Positions 6,554-13,977 of a stretch of 42,482 bases of DNA are shown piece by piece. Under the pieces are notes generated by a model that was not told the DNA's origin, did not search any database, and worked only from the letters and a program-made list of their open reading frames with translations. This DNA is from a virus. The DNA lies in IMG/VR virus record IMGVR_UViG_3300020201_000044, positions 1 to 42,482 of that record. One strand, 5' to 3'. Numbering within the stretch: the stretch's first letter is position 1; each line of letters starts with the position of its first letter. The position numbers and the translations under genes are program-made.

Positions 6554-8248
6554 ATGGACCAATCTCTGCTAAACAACACGGGCGTGACTCCTGAGGACGG
6601 AATCGTTAGGGAAGTCACCACCGGGTATCGGGCCCGCAAGCTTCAAAAGTCCTTGCACGCTATCGTCACGCGCTTCAACGTCCTGGTCTGCCATCGCCGC
6701 TTTGGGAAAACCGTCTGGGCCGTTAACGAGCTAATCCATAAGGCCCTGAACAATCCCCTGAGGAACCCGCAATATGCGTATGTGGCCCCCACCTACAAAC
6801 AGGTCAAGAAAATCGCCTGGAACTACTTTGTCGACTACACCCGGTTTCTTCCAGGCGCTACTCCTAATAAGTCAGAGCTGTGTATTTATATTGAGCGTCC
6901 TCACCGGCTTGACCCTGTTACTGGCAAATCGGATCCCGATGTTATTACCCTATACCTCATTGGCGCCGACGACCCAGACGCCCTCCGGGGGATGTACCTG
7001 GACGGAGCAGTCATCGACGAATTTGCCCAATGCGACCCCATCGTTTGGGGGCAAATCCTGCGCCCGTCCCTTGCCGACCGAAAGAAAATAGCCTGGGACC
7101 TGGGGATCAAAGAGGATATGGAAGGGATCAAGATGGAGCCTTGGGCCATCTTCATCGGAACCCCCAAAGGGCAAAACCATTTTTACCTCCGCTACAAGAA
7201 GGCCCAAGAATGTGAGGCCTTCTGCCACCTCTTCGAGTCCACCCACAACCTGAACGACGAACGCGCCGAGTGGGAAGAAATCGAGAGGTTCTACAATATC
7301 TTCGACGCCGGGGACCTGGAGTCTCTTTCAGAGAAAGATGCCACGGTCGTAATCGGCAAATGGCCGGCCGACACCCAGCGCCGGTACAAGGAATGGCGAA
7401 AGTATAAGGCGTGCAAGTCCTGGTTCACCGTCCTCTACAAAGCAAGCGAAACCGGCGTTTTGGACCGGGACGAACTGGACGAAATGCGCCAGGATCTTTC
7501 CCCCGAAGAGATTGAACAAGAATTGGAATGCTCCTTCACCGCCGCCATCCTGGGCTCCTACTGGGGGCACCTGGTGAATTCCGCCCGGCTTGAAGGGAGA
7601 ATCTGCATCCTGGCCTATAACCCCAAGTTCCCCGTGGACACCCATTGGGACATCGGTATTGGAGACAAGACCGCCATCTGGTTTCGCCAACAAACGCCCG
7701 AGGGTTTTAAGTACCTCCACTACTACGAGCAAAACGGCAAAGGAATTGACCACTACGCCGCCGTCATTGAGGCCCTGGCAAAACCCCCCGGCACCAGAAC
7801 CGAAGTGGACCCGGGAGAGTTTATCGAAGGAAGGGGCTTCCAGTACGGGCGCCACGTCTGGCCCCACGACGGTGCCGCCCAAGAATTTGGAACAGGGCAG
7901 ACCCGCCAAGAAACCGCCCGAGAAAAGGGCATCATCGTCCAAATCCAAGAGCGACAAGCAGTCGATGACGGCATCAACGCCGGAAGAAAACGCCTGCGGG
8001 TTTCCTTTTTCGACGAAAAGTATTGCGAAAAGGGCATTGATTGCCTCTATAATTACCAAAAGGAATACGACCAAAAGGCACGGATGTTTAAGAACAAGCC
8101 CTTGCATGACTGGTCGTCGCACGGGGCCTCCGCCTTTCGGTACTCATCCCTGGATGATCGGCCTTCCTACTTCCCCCACGACCAAAGGCGTGGGAAGATG
8201 GGGAAGAGCGCAAAAGCAAAAACGAATTATGACGAGTTCGCGGCCTAA
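6554..8248 (+). CDS. terL: Terminase large subunit (packaging ATPase and nuclease)
   Basis: A 564-residue protein with both enzyme centres of a large terminase. The ATPase has CHRRFGKT near residue 47 (an R-x-G-K-T Walker A variant usual in terminases) and GAVIDEFAQ near residue 150 (Walker B with the catalytic Glu). The nuclease half has DTHWDIGIGDKTAIWF near residue 360, the first acidic motif of the RNase H-like fold. It cuts concatemeric DNA and drives it into the prohead at the portal. The start is ATG 6554, three bases after the preceding stop; AAGGA touches the ATG, an unusually short gap that hints at coupled translation. Confidence 0.95.
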   Translation: MDQSLLNNTGVTPEDGIVREVTTGYRARKLQKSLHAIVTRFNVLVCHRRFGKTVWAVNELIHKALNNPLRNPQYAYVAPTYKQVKKIAWNYFVDYTRFLPGATPNKSELCIYIERPHRLDPVTGKSDPDVITLYLIGADDPDALRGMYLDGAVIDEFAQCDPIVWGQILRPSLADRKKIAWDLGIKEDMEGIKMEPWAIFIGTPKGQNHFYLRYKKAQECEAFCHLFESTHNLNDERAEWEEIERFYNIFDAGDLESLSEKDATVVIGKWPADTQRRYKEWRKYKACKSWFTVLYKASETGVLDRDELDEMRQDLSPEEIEQELECSFTAAILGSYWGHLVNSARLEGRICILAYNPKFPVDTHWDIGIGDKTAIWFRQQTPEGFKYLHYYEQNGKGIDHYAAVIEALAKPPGTRTEVDPGEFIEGRGFQYGRHVWPHDGAAQEFGTGQTRQETAREKGIIVQIQERQAVDDGINAGRKRLRVSFFDEKYCEKGIDCLYNYQKEYDQKARMFKNKPLHDWSSHGASAFRYSSLDDRPSYFPHDQRRGKMGKSAKAKTNYDEFAA

Positions 8249-8266
8249 AAGGGCGGGAGTTTAGAT

Positions 8267-8620
8267 ATGGCCGAAATAGAATTCCCAGATTTTAGTGACC
8301 TCAATCCCTGGGGAAAAGGGTCCAACAAAAAGCGACAAAAGGGCAAGGTCATAAAGACCTTCTCGGGCTATGAGAAAGGGGAGGTCGAGGCCTTCAAGCA
8401 GGCCGGGGATCTTTTGGGAACTCCCAACGATTCATTCTCTGGCCCCACACTGAAAGAGGGAAGCTCCACCAACGGAATTGGCTCTGGTTTCCAGGGAACC
8501 TTTTCCGACGCAACCACCGAACAACTTCAATCTCTGGCGGATATTTTTGATGCCAGGCGCCAGGCTATGCTGCAAAAGAAACGCCAGCCGGGTCGCTCGA
8601 TCCTGATGGCAGAGGGTTAA
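8267..8620 (+). CDS. Hypothetical protein between terminase and portal
   Basis: A 117-residue protein with a GGGAG ribosome site. It is polar and Gly/Ser-rich in the middle, and ends with a helix (LQSLADIFDARRQAML) and a QPGRSILMAEG tail. Small proteins with a similar Gly-x-Ser-x-Ile-Leu ending are common between the terminase and portal genes of podoviruses; their role is unknown. The stop is one base before the portal ATG, so the genes are one operon. Conserved position supports a part in head assembly, without direct evidence. Confidence 0.65.
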   Translation: MAEIEFPDFSDLNPWGKGSNKKRQKGKVIKTFSGYEKGEVEAFKQAGDLLGTPNDSFSGPTLKEGSSTNGIGSGFQGTFSDATTEQLQSLADIFDARRQAMLQKKRQPGRSILMAEG

Positions 8621-8621
8621 A

Positions 8622-10265
8622 ATGACCGTTTCCAAATTAGACCCCGCCCCTCTCAAGAATCCCGGAGAGGATCGCGCCAAGGCGGAGCTGGCCCATTACG
8701 CCCGTATGACCACCAAGCGGGACAATTTCCAACAAACTTGGAAGGAAGTTTCCCTCTACGTCGTCCCCGACAAAGATGGCGTCTTCGGGCATTCTACAAA
8801 AGGCGAAGAGAAGCACCGGCACCTCTACGACGGATACGCCGAACATTGCGTGGAGCTTCTGTCCGCCGCCCTGCACTCCATGCTGACCAACCCCACCACC
8901 CAATGGTTCTTCTTCACCTCCGGGCAGCTGGAGATGGACCGCCAGCCGGAAGTCCAAAAGTACCTGGGGGATTTCTCCCGCCAGGTCTTGGGGATCCTGA
9001 ACAACTCCAATTTCCAGTCCGAAGTCCATGAAGTCTTCATGGACCTTTGCTCTTTTGGGACTTCTGCCCTTCGGATCATGGAAGACGACGAGGACACCCT
9101 GCGCTTTCACGCCCGTCCCATCTACGAGCTGGTGATTGCCGAAAATCACTTGGGGATTGTGGACTACGTCGGCACCGAAGACGAAATGGACGTGCGCCAG
9201 GCGCTTCAGCAATTCGGGGAGAAGGCCTTTGGGGAGCACGCCAACAAGTTGAGGGCGGACCTTACCAAATGCATCAAGATCCACCACATCGTGCGCCCAC
9301 GTCGAAAGGACGAGACCAAAGGCACCAAGGGCCCCAACTCTTCGCCCTACATCTCCCTGCACATCTACAAAGAGGCCAATCTCATCCTCCAGGAAGAGGC
9401 CTTCTACACGTTCCCGTGGATTGTTCCCCGCTGGGTGAAACGCACCGGGGAAGCCTACGGACGTTCGCCCGCCATGAAGGCGCTTCCCGATATCCGGATG
9501 CGCAACACCATGCAGAAGTTCTACATCCGGGGCGTTCAGAAAATGGTGGATCCCCCGTGGATTGCCCCAGAAGACTCCATCATGGGGGACCTGGATTTGA
9601 CCCCGGGCTCCGTTTCTTCCGTGCGTCCAGGAATGGCCGATCAGATCCGCCCCCTGATTTCCGGCGGGCGCCCTGAAGTAGGCAAGGATCTCCTGGAAAT
9701 GAACAAGGAGACCATTAAGGCCTTCTTCTTTATCGACCAGCTTCAACTCCGCGACGGACCCCAGATGACGGCCACAGAGGTCAACACCCTGGTCCAGCAG
9801 CACCTTCGCCTTTTGGGCCCCATTCTGGGGCGCCTGAATTATGAATTCCTGAAGCTCATGATGGTTCGGATCGTGGACATCATGAAACGCAAGAACTTGA
9901 TCCCCACACCCCCTCGGGAACTGGCAGACAAAAACCCTCAGGTCTTCTTTGCGTCCGAGATCGCCAAAGCGCAATTGATGGGCGAAGCAGACACCATCAA
10001 CCGCTTTATGGGCATTATTAGCGGACTTGTCGCTATTGACCCAAGTGTGTACGATCTCCTGGATTCTGAAAAATTTGTAAACTACATGGCCAACCTCTAC
10101 GGCGTGACCCGCGAAATCTTCCGCTCCAAAGCGGAAGTTAAGCAAGTCCAGGCCGCTCGCGCAGAGGCCCAAAACAAAGCAGTTCAGGGAGAGGAAAACC
10201 TCATTCAGGCGGAGACCATGCAAAAGGGTGCCGCTGGAGTCAAGGCCCTAAAAGAGAGCGCGTAA
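8622..10265 (+). CDS. Portal protein (head-tail connector, T7 gp8 type)
   Basis: A 547-residue protein, close to the size of T7 gp8. Several connector-family traits are visible: an N-terminal stretch of helix leading to YVVPDKDG, LLSAALHSMLTNPTTQWF near residue 85, FGTSALRIMED near residue 150, a conserved WVKRTGEAYGRSPAMKALPD near residue 275, and a long helix with PQMTATEVNTLVQQHLRLLG near residue 385. The last 60 residues are a charged helix forming the crown. Twelve copies would form the ring through which DNA enters and leaves, docking TerL during packaging and the tail later. Confidence 0.95.
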   Translation: MTVSKLDPAPLKNPGEDRAKAELAHYARMTTKRDNFQQTWKEVSLYVVPDKDGVFGHSTKGEEKHRHLYDGYAEHCVELLSAALHSMLTNPTTQWFFFTSGQLEMDRQPEVQKYLGDFSRQVLGILNNSNFQSEVHEVFMDLCSFGTSALRIMEDDEDTLRFHARPIYELVIAENHLGIVDYVGTEDEMDVRQALQQFGEKAFGEHANKLRADLTKCIKIHHIVRPRRKDETKGTKGPNSSPYISLHIYKEANLILQEEAFYTFPWIVPRWVKRTGEAYGRSPAMKALPDIRMRNTMQKFYIRGVQKMVDPPWIAPEDSIMGDLDLTPGSVSSVRPGMADQIRPLISGGRPEVGKDLLEMNKETIKAFFFIDQLQLRDGPQMTATEVNTLVQQHLRLLGPILGRLNYEFLKLMMVRIVDIMKRKNLIPTPPRELADKNPQVFFASEIAKAQLMGEADTINRFMGIISGLVAIDPSVYDLLDSEKFVNYMANLYGVTREIFRSKAEVKQVQAARAEAQNKAVQGEENLIQAETMQKGAAGVKALKESA

Positions 10266-10598
10266 ATGTCCGAAAAATTCACGGCGACGAAGAGGTCAAA
10301 GAAGGCCCTTCAATTCTCCTCTCGCGGGGAGATGATGCTCGCAAAGACCCAGGACTTTCACGCCGTCTTCGACACGGAGGCGGGTCAGAGGGTTCTTAAG
10401 CACCTTGCTCAATTTGGATTCCTCCTACGGCCTACGGGCGGACCCACCACCTCCGCCGACGAGAAAGATCGGAATGAGGGACGCCGAGAGGCCGTGCTGC
10501 ACATATTGGAAGTCCTCAACTACGACGAAGAAGCAATCCTCAAGATGATCCTTAACGAAGAGGATCGACGCAAAAACCCCCAAGGAGATTTAGTATGA
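10266..10598 (+). CDS. Bbp19-like small head-gene protein
   Basis: A 110-residue protein that starts directly after the portal stop and whose stop overlaps the scaffold start (ATGA). Residues 35-50 read AVFDTEAGQRVLKHLAQFG, followed by an Asn-Glu-Gly-Arg-Arg-Glu motif and a helix. This order resembles the Bbp19-like phage domain found between portal and scaffold genes. The function is unknown; position suggests head maturation. It ends with a basic, then GDLV tail. Confidence 0.6.
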   Translation: MSEKFTATKRSKKALQFSSRGEMMLAKTQDFHAVFDTEAGQRVLKHLAQFGFLLRPTGGPTTSADEKDRNEGRREAVLHILEVLNYDEEAILKMILNEEDRRKNPQGDLV

Positions 10599-11578
10599 AT
10601 TCCCGAATCCACGGTATGATGATCATGAGTCCTGATGACCTTTTGGGGGGCAGCGGTGGAGGATCGGGCGGCGGCGGTGGTTCTGGCCCTGGCGAGGGCG
10701 GCGGACAAAATGGCGGCCAAGGCGCTGGGGGTTCGGGTAACTCAGATCCCAATGGTGGCGGTGCCAATAGTGGAGGGATGGAGGCGATCGGTTATCCTTC
10801 CGATTTGGATGCCGCCTACCACGGAAACGCCCACCTCCTCAAGTTCTGGGACAAAGAAAAAAAGGCGTTCAAAGTCGGCGAGCTGATGAAGTCCTCCATC
10901 CACGCCCAACACCAAATCGGAAAAGACAAGTTCGTGATCCCCGGGCAGACGAGCACCCCGGAGGAGTGGAACCAGGTTTTCAGAAAGCTGGGGCTCCCCG
11001 AAACCGAAGACAAGTACGAACTGAAGAACAATTTGCCTCAGGGGATGAAGGAAGACCCCGAGCTGCTCAAGGCATTTCGGTCTGCTGCCTTTAAAGCGGG
11101 AGTTCTTCCCCGCCAGGCGCAAACCATGATGGACACCTACAACACCTACATCGGGGAAGTGATCAAGTCTCAAAATGTTGAGATGGAGAAGACCCTGGTG
11201 ACCGAGCAGAACGGGCTCAAGACCGAGTGGGGGGGTCAGTTCAAAGGCAAGGTTCGGGCCATAGATGCCCTGATGACCGAACTGTTGCCGGCCGAACACA
11301 TGTCGGCCCTTCGGGACCAGGGGTTCCTAAAGTCCACGGCCTTTGTCCGTTTGATGGATTCCGTGGTGAAGTCCATGGGCAAAGAAGGCTCTTTCAACGA
11401 CGGCGAAGGTGGGAGCGGATTGACTGCGGCCCAGATCGACGAAAAAGTCCGCCAGATGCACCAGCCCTCCAGCCCTCTGATGAACAAGACCCATCCGCAC
11501 TACGCTTCGGCACGAGCGGAGTACGATTCTCTGATGCGCCAGAAAGTCGCCATGAGGAAGTTTAGGGAGCAGGCCTGA
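10595..11578 (+). CDS. Scaffolding protein
   Basis: A 327-residue protein directly before the capsid gene, where the scaffold lies in T7-like phages. The N-terminus is a long Gly/Ser/Asn-rich region (about residues 18-60), then comes a soluble helical body rich in Lys and Glu, and a basic C-terminal helix (YDSLMRQKVAMRKFREQA), the usual capsid-contacting end of scaffolds. It would be an internal template for the procapsid, removed before packaging. The Gly-rich leader of over 40 residues is long for the family. The start is ATG 10595 behind AAGGAG. Confidence 0.8.
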   Translation: MNSRIHGMMIMSPDDLLGGSGGGSGGGGGSGPGEGGGQNGGQGAGGSGNSDPNGGGANSGGMEAIGYPSDLDAAYHGNAHLLKFWDKEKKAFKVGELMKSSIHAQHQIGKDKFVIPGQTSTPEEWNQVFRKLGLPETEDKYELKNNLPQGMKEDPELLKAFRSAAFKAGVLPRQAQTMMDTYNTYIGEVIKSQNVEMEKTLVTEQNGLKTEWGGQFKGKVRAIDALMTELLPAEHMSALRDQGFLKSTAFVRLMDSVVKSMGKEGSFNDGEGGSGLTAAQIDEKVRQMHQPSSPLMNKTHPHYASARAEYDSLMRQKVAMRKFREQA

Positions 11579-11747
11579 AAATCTCGTTGACAAGTATTTT
11601 TTTAACGTTACGCTATAAGTAACCACCCACCCTTCGGACAACCGTATTTGACGGCCCTCTCGCCAGGATAGTGGTTAGGACAAACCCCGCTGGGATAATT
11701 TGCCGACGGACTCTTTGCTCTAACAACTTTTCACCCAGAGGTGTTTC
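11579..11747 (+). promoter_or_regulatory. Intergenic leader of the capsid gene
   Basis: This 169-base gap is the longest in the head genes. It contains TTGACA (11587) and TATAAG (11614) but with a 21-base spacer, and a GATAAT (11694) lacking a good -35. A capsid-specific promoter is plausible but not clear. No terminator hairpin with a T-tract was found. Confidence 0.3.
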
Positions 11748-12749
11748 GTGAAATACGGTTTATTTTCGTACCTTCTCCTCCAGCTTAAGGCCCTCATCCG
11801 CTCCAACGCCGGTGTCAACGCCATTGATGAAGTCATGGTCGAAGGCTACCGCTCAACCCTTTACATGCTCTCCCAACAGAAAGATGAGCGTTTGTGGGGC
11901 CGTGCCCGCATGGAGACCCAGAACGTTGAGACCGACTACTACGACCGTATCGGCGTAGTTGAAGAGGTCAACGTTGTTGTGTCCCGTTTGGGAGCAACCC
12001 CCGAAAACCAAGTCGATCATTCTCGCAGGGCCATCGACCTGCAAGATGCCGACTGGGGTACCGCCATCGACAACTTCGATCGCCTCCGCATCCTCATGGC
12101 ACCAGACGGTGCCTACACCATGGCGGCCAAGCTGGCCATGGGCCGCAAGAAAGACGACATCTGGATTGCTGGCGTTCTGGGCCCTGCCCGTACCGGCAAG
12201 CGCGGAACCACCCTGGTCAATCTCCCCGACAGCCAAAAATTGGTGTGTGTGGGCGAGACCGGCGCTGGCGCCGCGGCCTTCAACGTCTTCTTCCTGACCT
12301 TGGTTGGCGAAAAGTTCGATGCCAGCGAAGTTGAAGGAACGAGGCACTTTGCTTGGTCCTCGGTCCAAAAGCGCCAACTCCTGAACGAGACTAAGGCCAC
12401 CAGCTCAGACTTCGCTTCGGTGAAGGCCCTGACCTCCGGCCAAATCAACGAGTTCATGGGCTTTAACTTTGTGCGCTCCGAGCGCCTGCCCGTGACTGCG
12501 GCCAGCGAGGGCTACAATGCCGATGACGGCTCCGTAGGTGTCGCGGACACCGACACCCTTCCGGCTGGCGCTCGTCGCTGCATCGCTTGGATCGAGGACG
12601 GCATCATCAACGCAATTGGGGAAGCTCTCTCGGTCGAAGTTGGCAAGGACCCTTCCATCAAGTTCAACAACCGCATTTACGTCAAGCAAAGTGTCGGTGT
12701 TGTGCGCATGGAAGAAGTAAAGGTCGTCGAGTGTCTTTGCGCTGAATAA
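11748..12749 (+). CDS. Major capsid protein (HK97 fold, Phage_capsid_2 type)
   Basis: A 333-residue protein starting at a GTG after AGAGGTG. The pattern fits this capsid family: an N-terminal stretch with QQKDERLWGRARMETQNVET, then a series where ADWGTAIDNFDRLRILMAPD is followed by YTMAAKLAMGRKKDDIWIAG near residues 115-155, the spine-helix region. It lies after the scaffold and before the decoration protein. Start codon weaker than ATG is odd for the most abundant protein, so strong transcription or a good ribosome site must compensate. The C-terminus carries two Cys (VECLCAE). Confidence 0.9.
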   Translation: MKYGLFSYLLLQLKALIRSNAGVNAIDEVMVEGYRSTLYMLSQQKDERLWGRARMETQNVETDYYDRIGVVEEVNVVVSRLGATPENQVDHSRRAIDLQDADWGTAIDNFDRLRILMAPDGAYTMAAKLAMGRKKDDIWIAGVLGPARTGKRGTTLVNLPDSQKLVCVGETGAGAAAFNVFFLTLVGEKFDASEVEGTRHFAWSSVQKRQLLNETKATSSDFASVKALTSGQINEFMGFNFVRSERLPVTAASEGYNADDGSVGVADTDTLPAGARRCIAWIEDGIINAIGEALSVEVGKDPSIKFNNRIYVKQSVGVVRMEEVKVVECLCAE

Positions 12750-12785
12750 CTCTTAATTTTGCGCTTTAGCGCGGAGGATACTGAG

Positions 12786-13322
12786 ATGAAGAATTTTTTG
12801 AAGTCCCTTTTGGCCGTATTCGGCAACAGCATGGGCATGGCCGCTCTTGAGTCTGACGGTTACGCCGGAAGCCAAGATGCCCCCATCCAGAAACTCAACC
12901 CCGGTCAATTGATGGGGAAATTGGTGGTCATCACCGATAAGATTACCCTGACCGCTGCCATCACCAACGGCGACACCATCGAGGGTCTGATGATCCCCGA
13001 AGGCGCCCGAGTGATCGACGCCTTTGCCCACATCCCAGTGAGCCTTGGCGCCACCGGCATTTTCACTGTAGGCACTCGCGCCCACAACCAAAGGGTTGAA
13101 GGCGCCGCCGATGTTGCCGTGGCCCAAGACGCTGACTCCTTGGTCGGCACTGTGGACGGAGGCGGCCAGGCCGCTTTGACCCGCGCTGCCGCTGGTCAGG
13201 CACTCTTGAATAAGAAAATCGGCGCCGAAAACGCCAGGATCTATCTGACCTGCACCGAGACCTCCGGGGTTTTCGCTGCTGGGATGCAGGTCCAGTACAC
13301 GGTCATCTGCTCTCTTGGCTAA
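12786..13322 (+). CDS. Head decoration-like protein
   Basis: A 178-residue protein right after the capsid gene. The start is ATG 12786 behind GGAGG; the in-frame upstream codons are rejected. The body is beta-rich: LTAAITNGDTIEGLMIPEGA, then RVIDAFAHIPVSLGATG and a C-terminal strand pair ending VQYTVICSLG. Proteins of this shape follow Phage_capsid_2 genes in many podoviruses and are thought to sit on the capsid. The first 15 residues form an amphipathic helix. The protein at 30518 shares the IPxG motif and end-strand pattern but has a signal peptide. Confidence 0.7.
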   Translation: MKNFLKSLLAVFGNSMGMAALESDGYAGSQDAPIQKLNPGQLMGKLVVITDKITLTAAITNGDTIEGLMIPEGARVIDAFAHIPVSLGATGIFTVGTRAHNQRVEGAADVAVAQDADSLVGTVDGGGQAALTRAAAGQALLNKKIGAENARIYLTCTETSGVFAAGMQVQYTVICSLG

Positions 13323-13357
13323 GAGGGTGGAGGATCTAAAATCCTAAAAGGAGCAAT

Positions 13358-13386
13358 GGGCTGGCGAATGCCGGCCCTTTCTCTTT
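13358..13386 (+). terminator. Terminator abutting a ribosome site
   Basis: GGGCTGGC pairs with GCCGGCCC (8 bp with one G-T, loop GAAT), followed by TTTCTCTTT. The GGAGG of the next gene starts at 13387. It could reduce transcription after the abundant capsid proteins. Confidence 0.75.
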
Positions 13387-13395
13387 GGAGGCCCT

Positions 13396-13977
13396 ATGAC
13401 GTTATTGGAGCATTGGAACGCAGGTATGGCCCTTTTGGGAGTGGAGGCCATCCCCAGCTTCTCCTCTAACTTTAAGGCCGCCCGCCTGGGAAACATCCTG
13501 GCCACTCAGTGCCGGGACGCCCTCCTGGGAGATCACTATTGGAACTTTGCCACGGAATTTAGGCAACTGGCCGAAGTGGCAGTCGCCCCCGTTTCCAACT
13601 ACTCCCACGTCTTTGAGTTGGACGTGGATGTCATCTCGGTCATCCACATCAACGCCCACTCTGACGAAGATTGGATCATCGGCGCGGACAAGACCCTTCA
13701 CACGGACGCCACCTCAGTCCTTGCCGCCGTCATCAACAAAGAAACCGACACCTCCAAGTATCCCTCCTACTTCACCAACGCCCTCATCCACCTGATGGCC
13801 TGGAAGGGGTCCTACTCCATGGTCCAGTCCGGCACCCTGAGAGAGGCCCTGGCCCGAGACGCCCAGAACCTTGCTGCCCAGGCCCGTTCGATGGACGGGC
13901 GCGAAGGTCAGAGGCGCAAGATTCAGAAGGATGTGTACATAGACGCCCGCTTCGGGAGGAGTGGGCAAAATGTCTAA
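13396..13977 (+). CDS. Tail tubular protein A (gp11-like adaptor)
   Basis: A 193-residue protein, matching T7 gp11 in length and position. The N-terminal helix pair (LEHWNAGMALLGVEAIPSF, then ARLGNILATQCRDALLGDHYWNFATEFRQLAEV) is the family signature, including the Trp-Asn-Phe-Ala stretch and a following VFELDVDVISVIHIN. It would form the twelve-subunit ring joining the portal to the nozzle. The ribosome site follows the terminator at 13358, and its end overlaps the gp12-like gene by eight bases. Confidence 0.9.
   Translation: MTLLEHWNAGMALLGVEAIPSFSSNFKAARLGNILATQCRDALLGDHYWNFATEFRQLAEVAVAPVSNYSHVFELDVDVISVIHINAHSDEDWIIGADKTLHTDATSVLAAVINKETDTSKYPSYFTNALIHLMAWKGSYSMVQSGTLREALARDAQNLAAQARSMDGREGQRRKIQKDVYIDARFGRSGQNV

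Noticed and set aside
7328-8122. Long leftward frame opposite terL (and others opposite the portal, 8637-10223, and capsid genes)
   Set aside because: These follow from the strong third-position GC of the real genes; none has a plausible ribosome site or a protein-like sequence.
11587-11619. Strong promoter TTGACA...TATAAG for the capsid gene
   Set aside because: The spacer is 21 bases, too long for a normal sigma-70 promoter.
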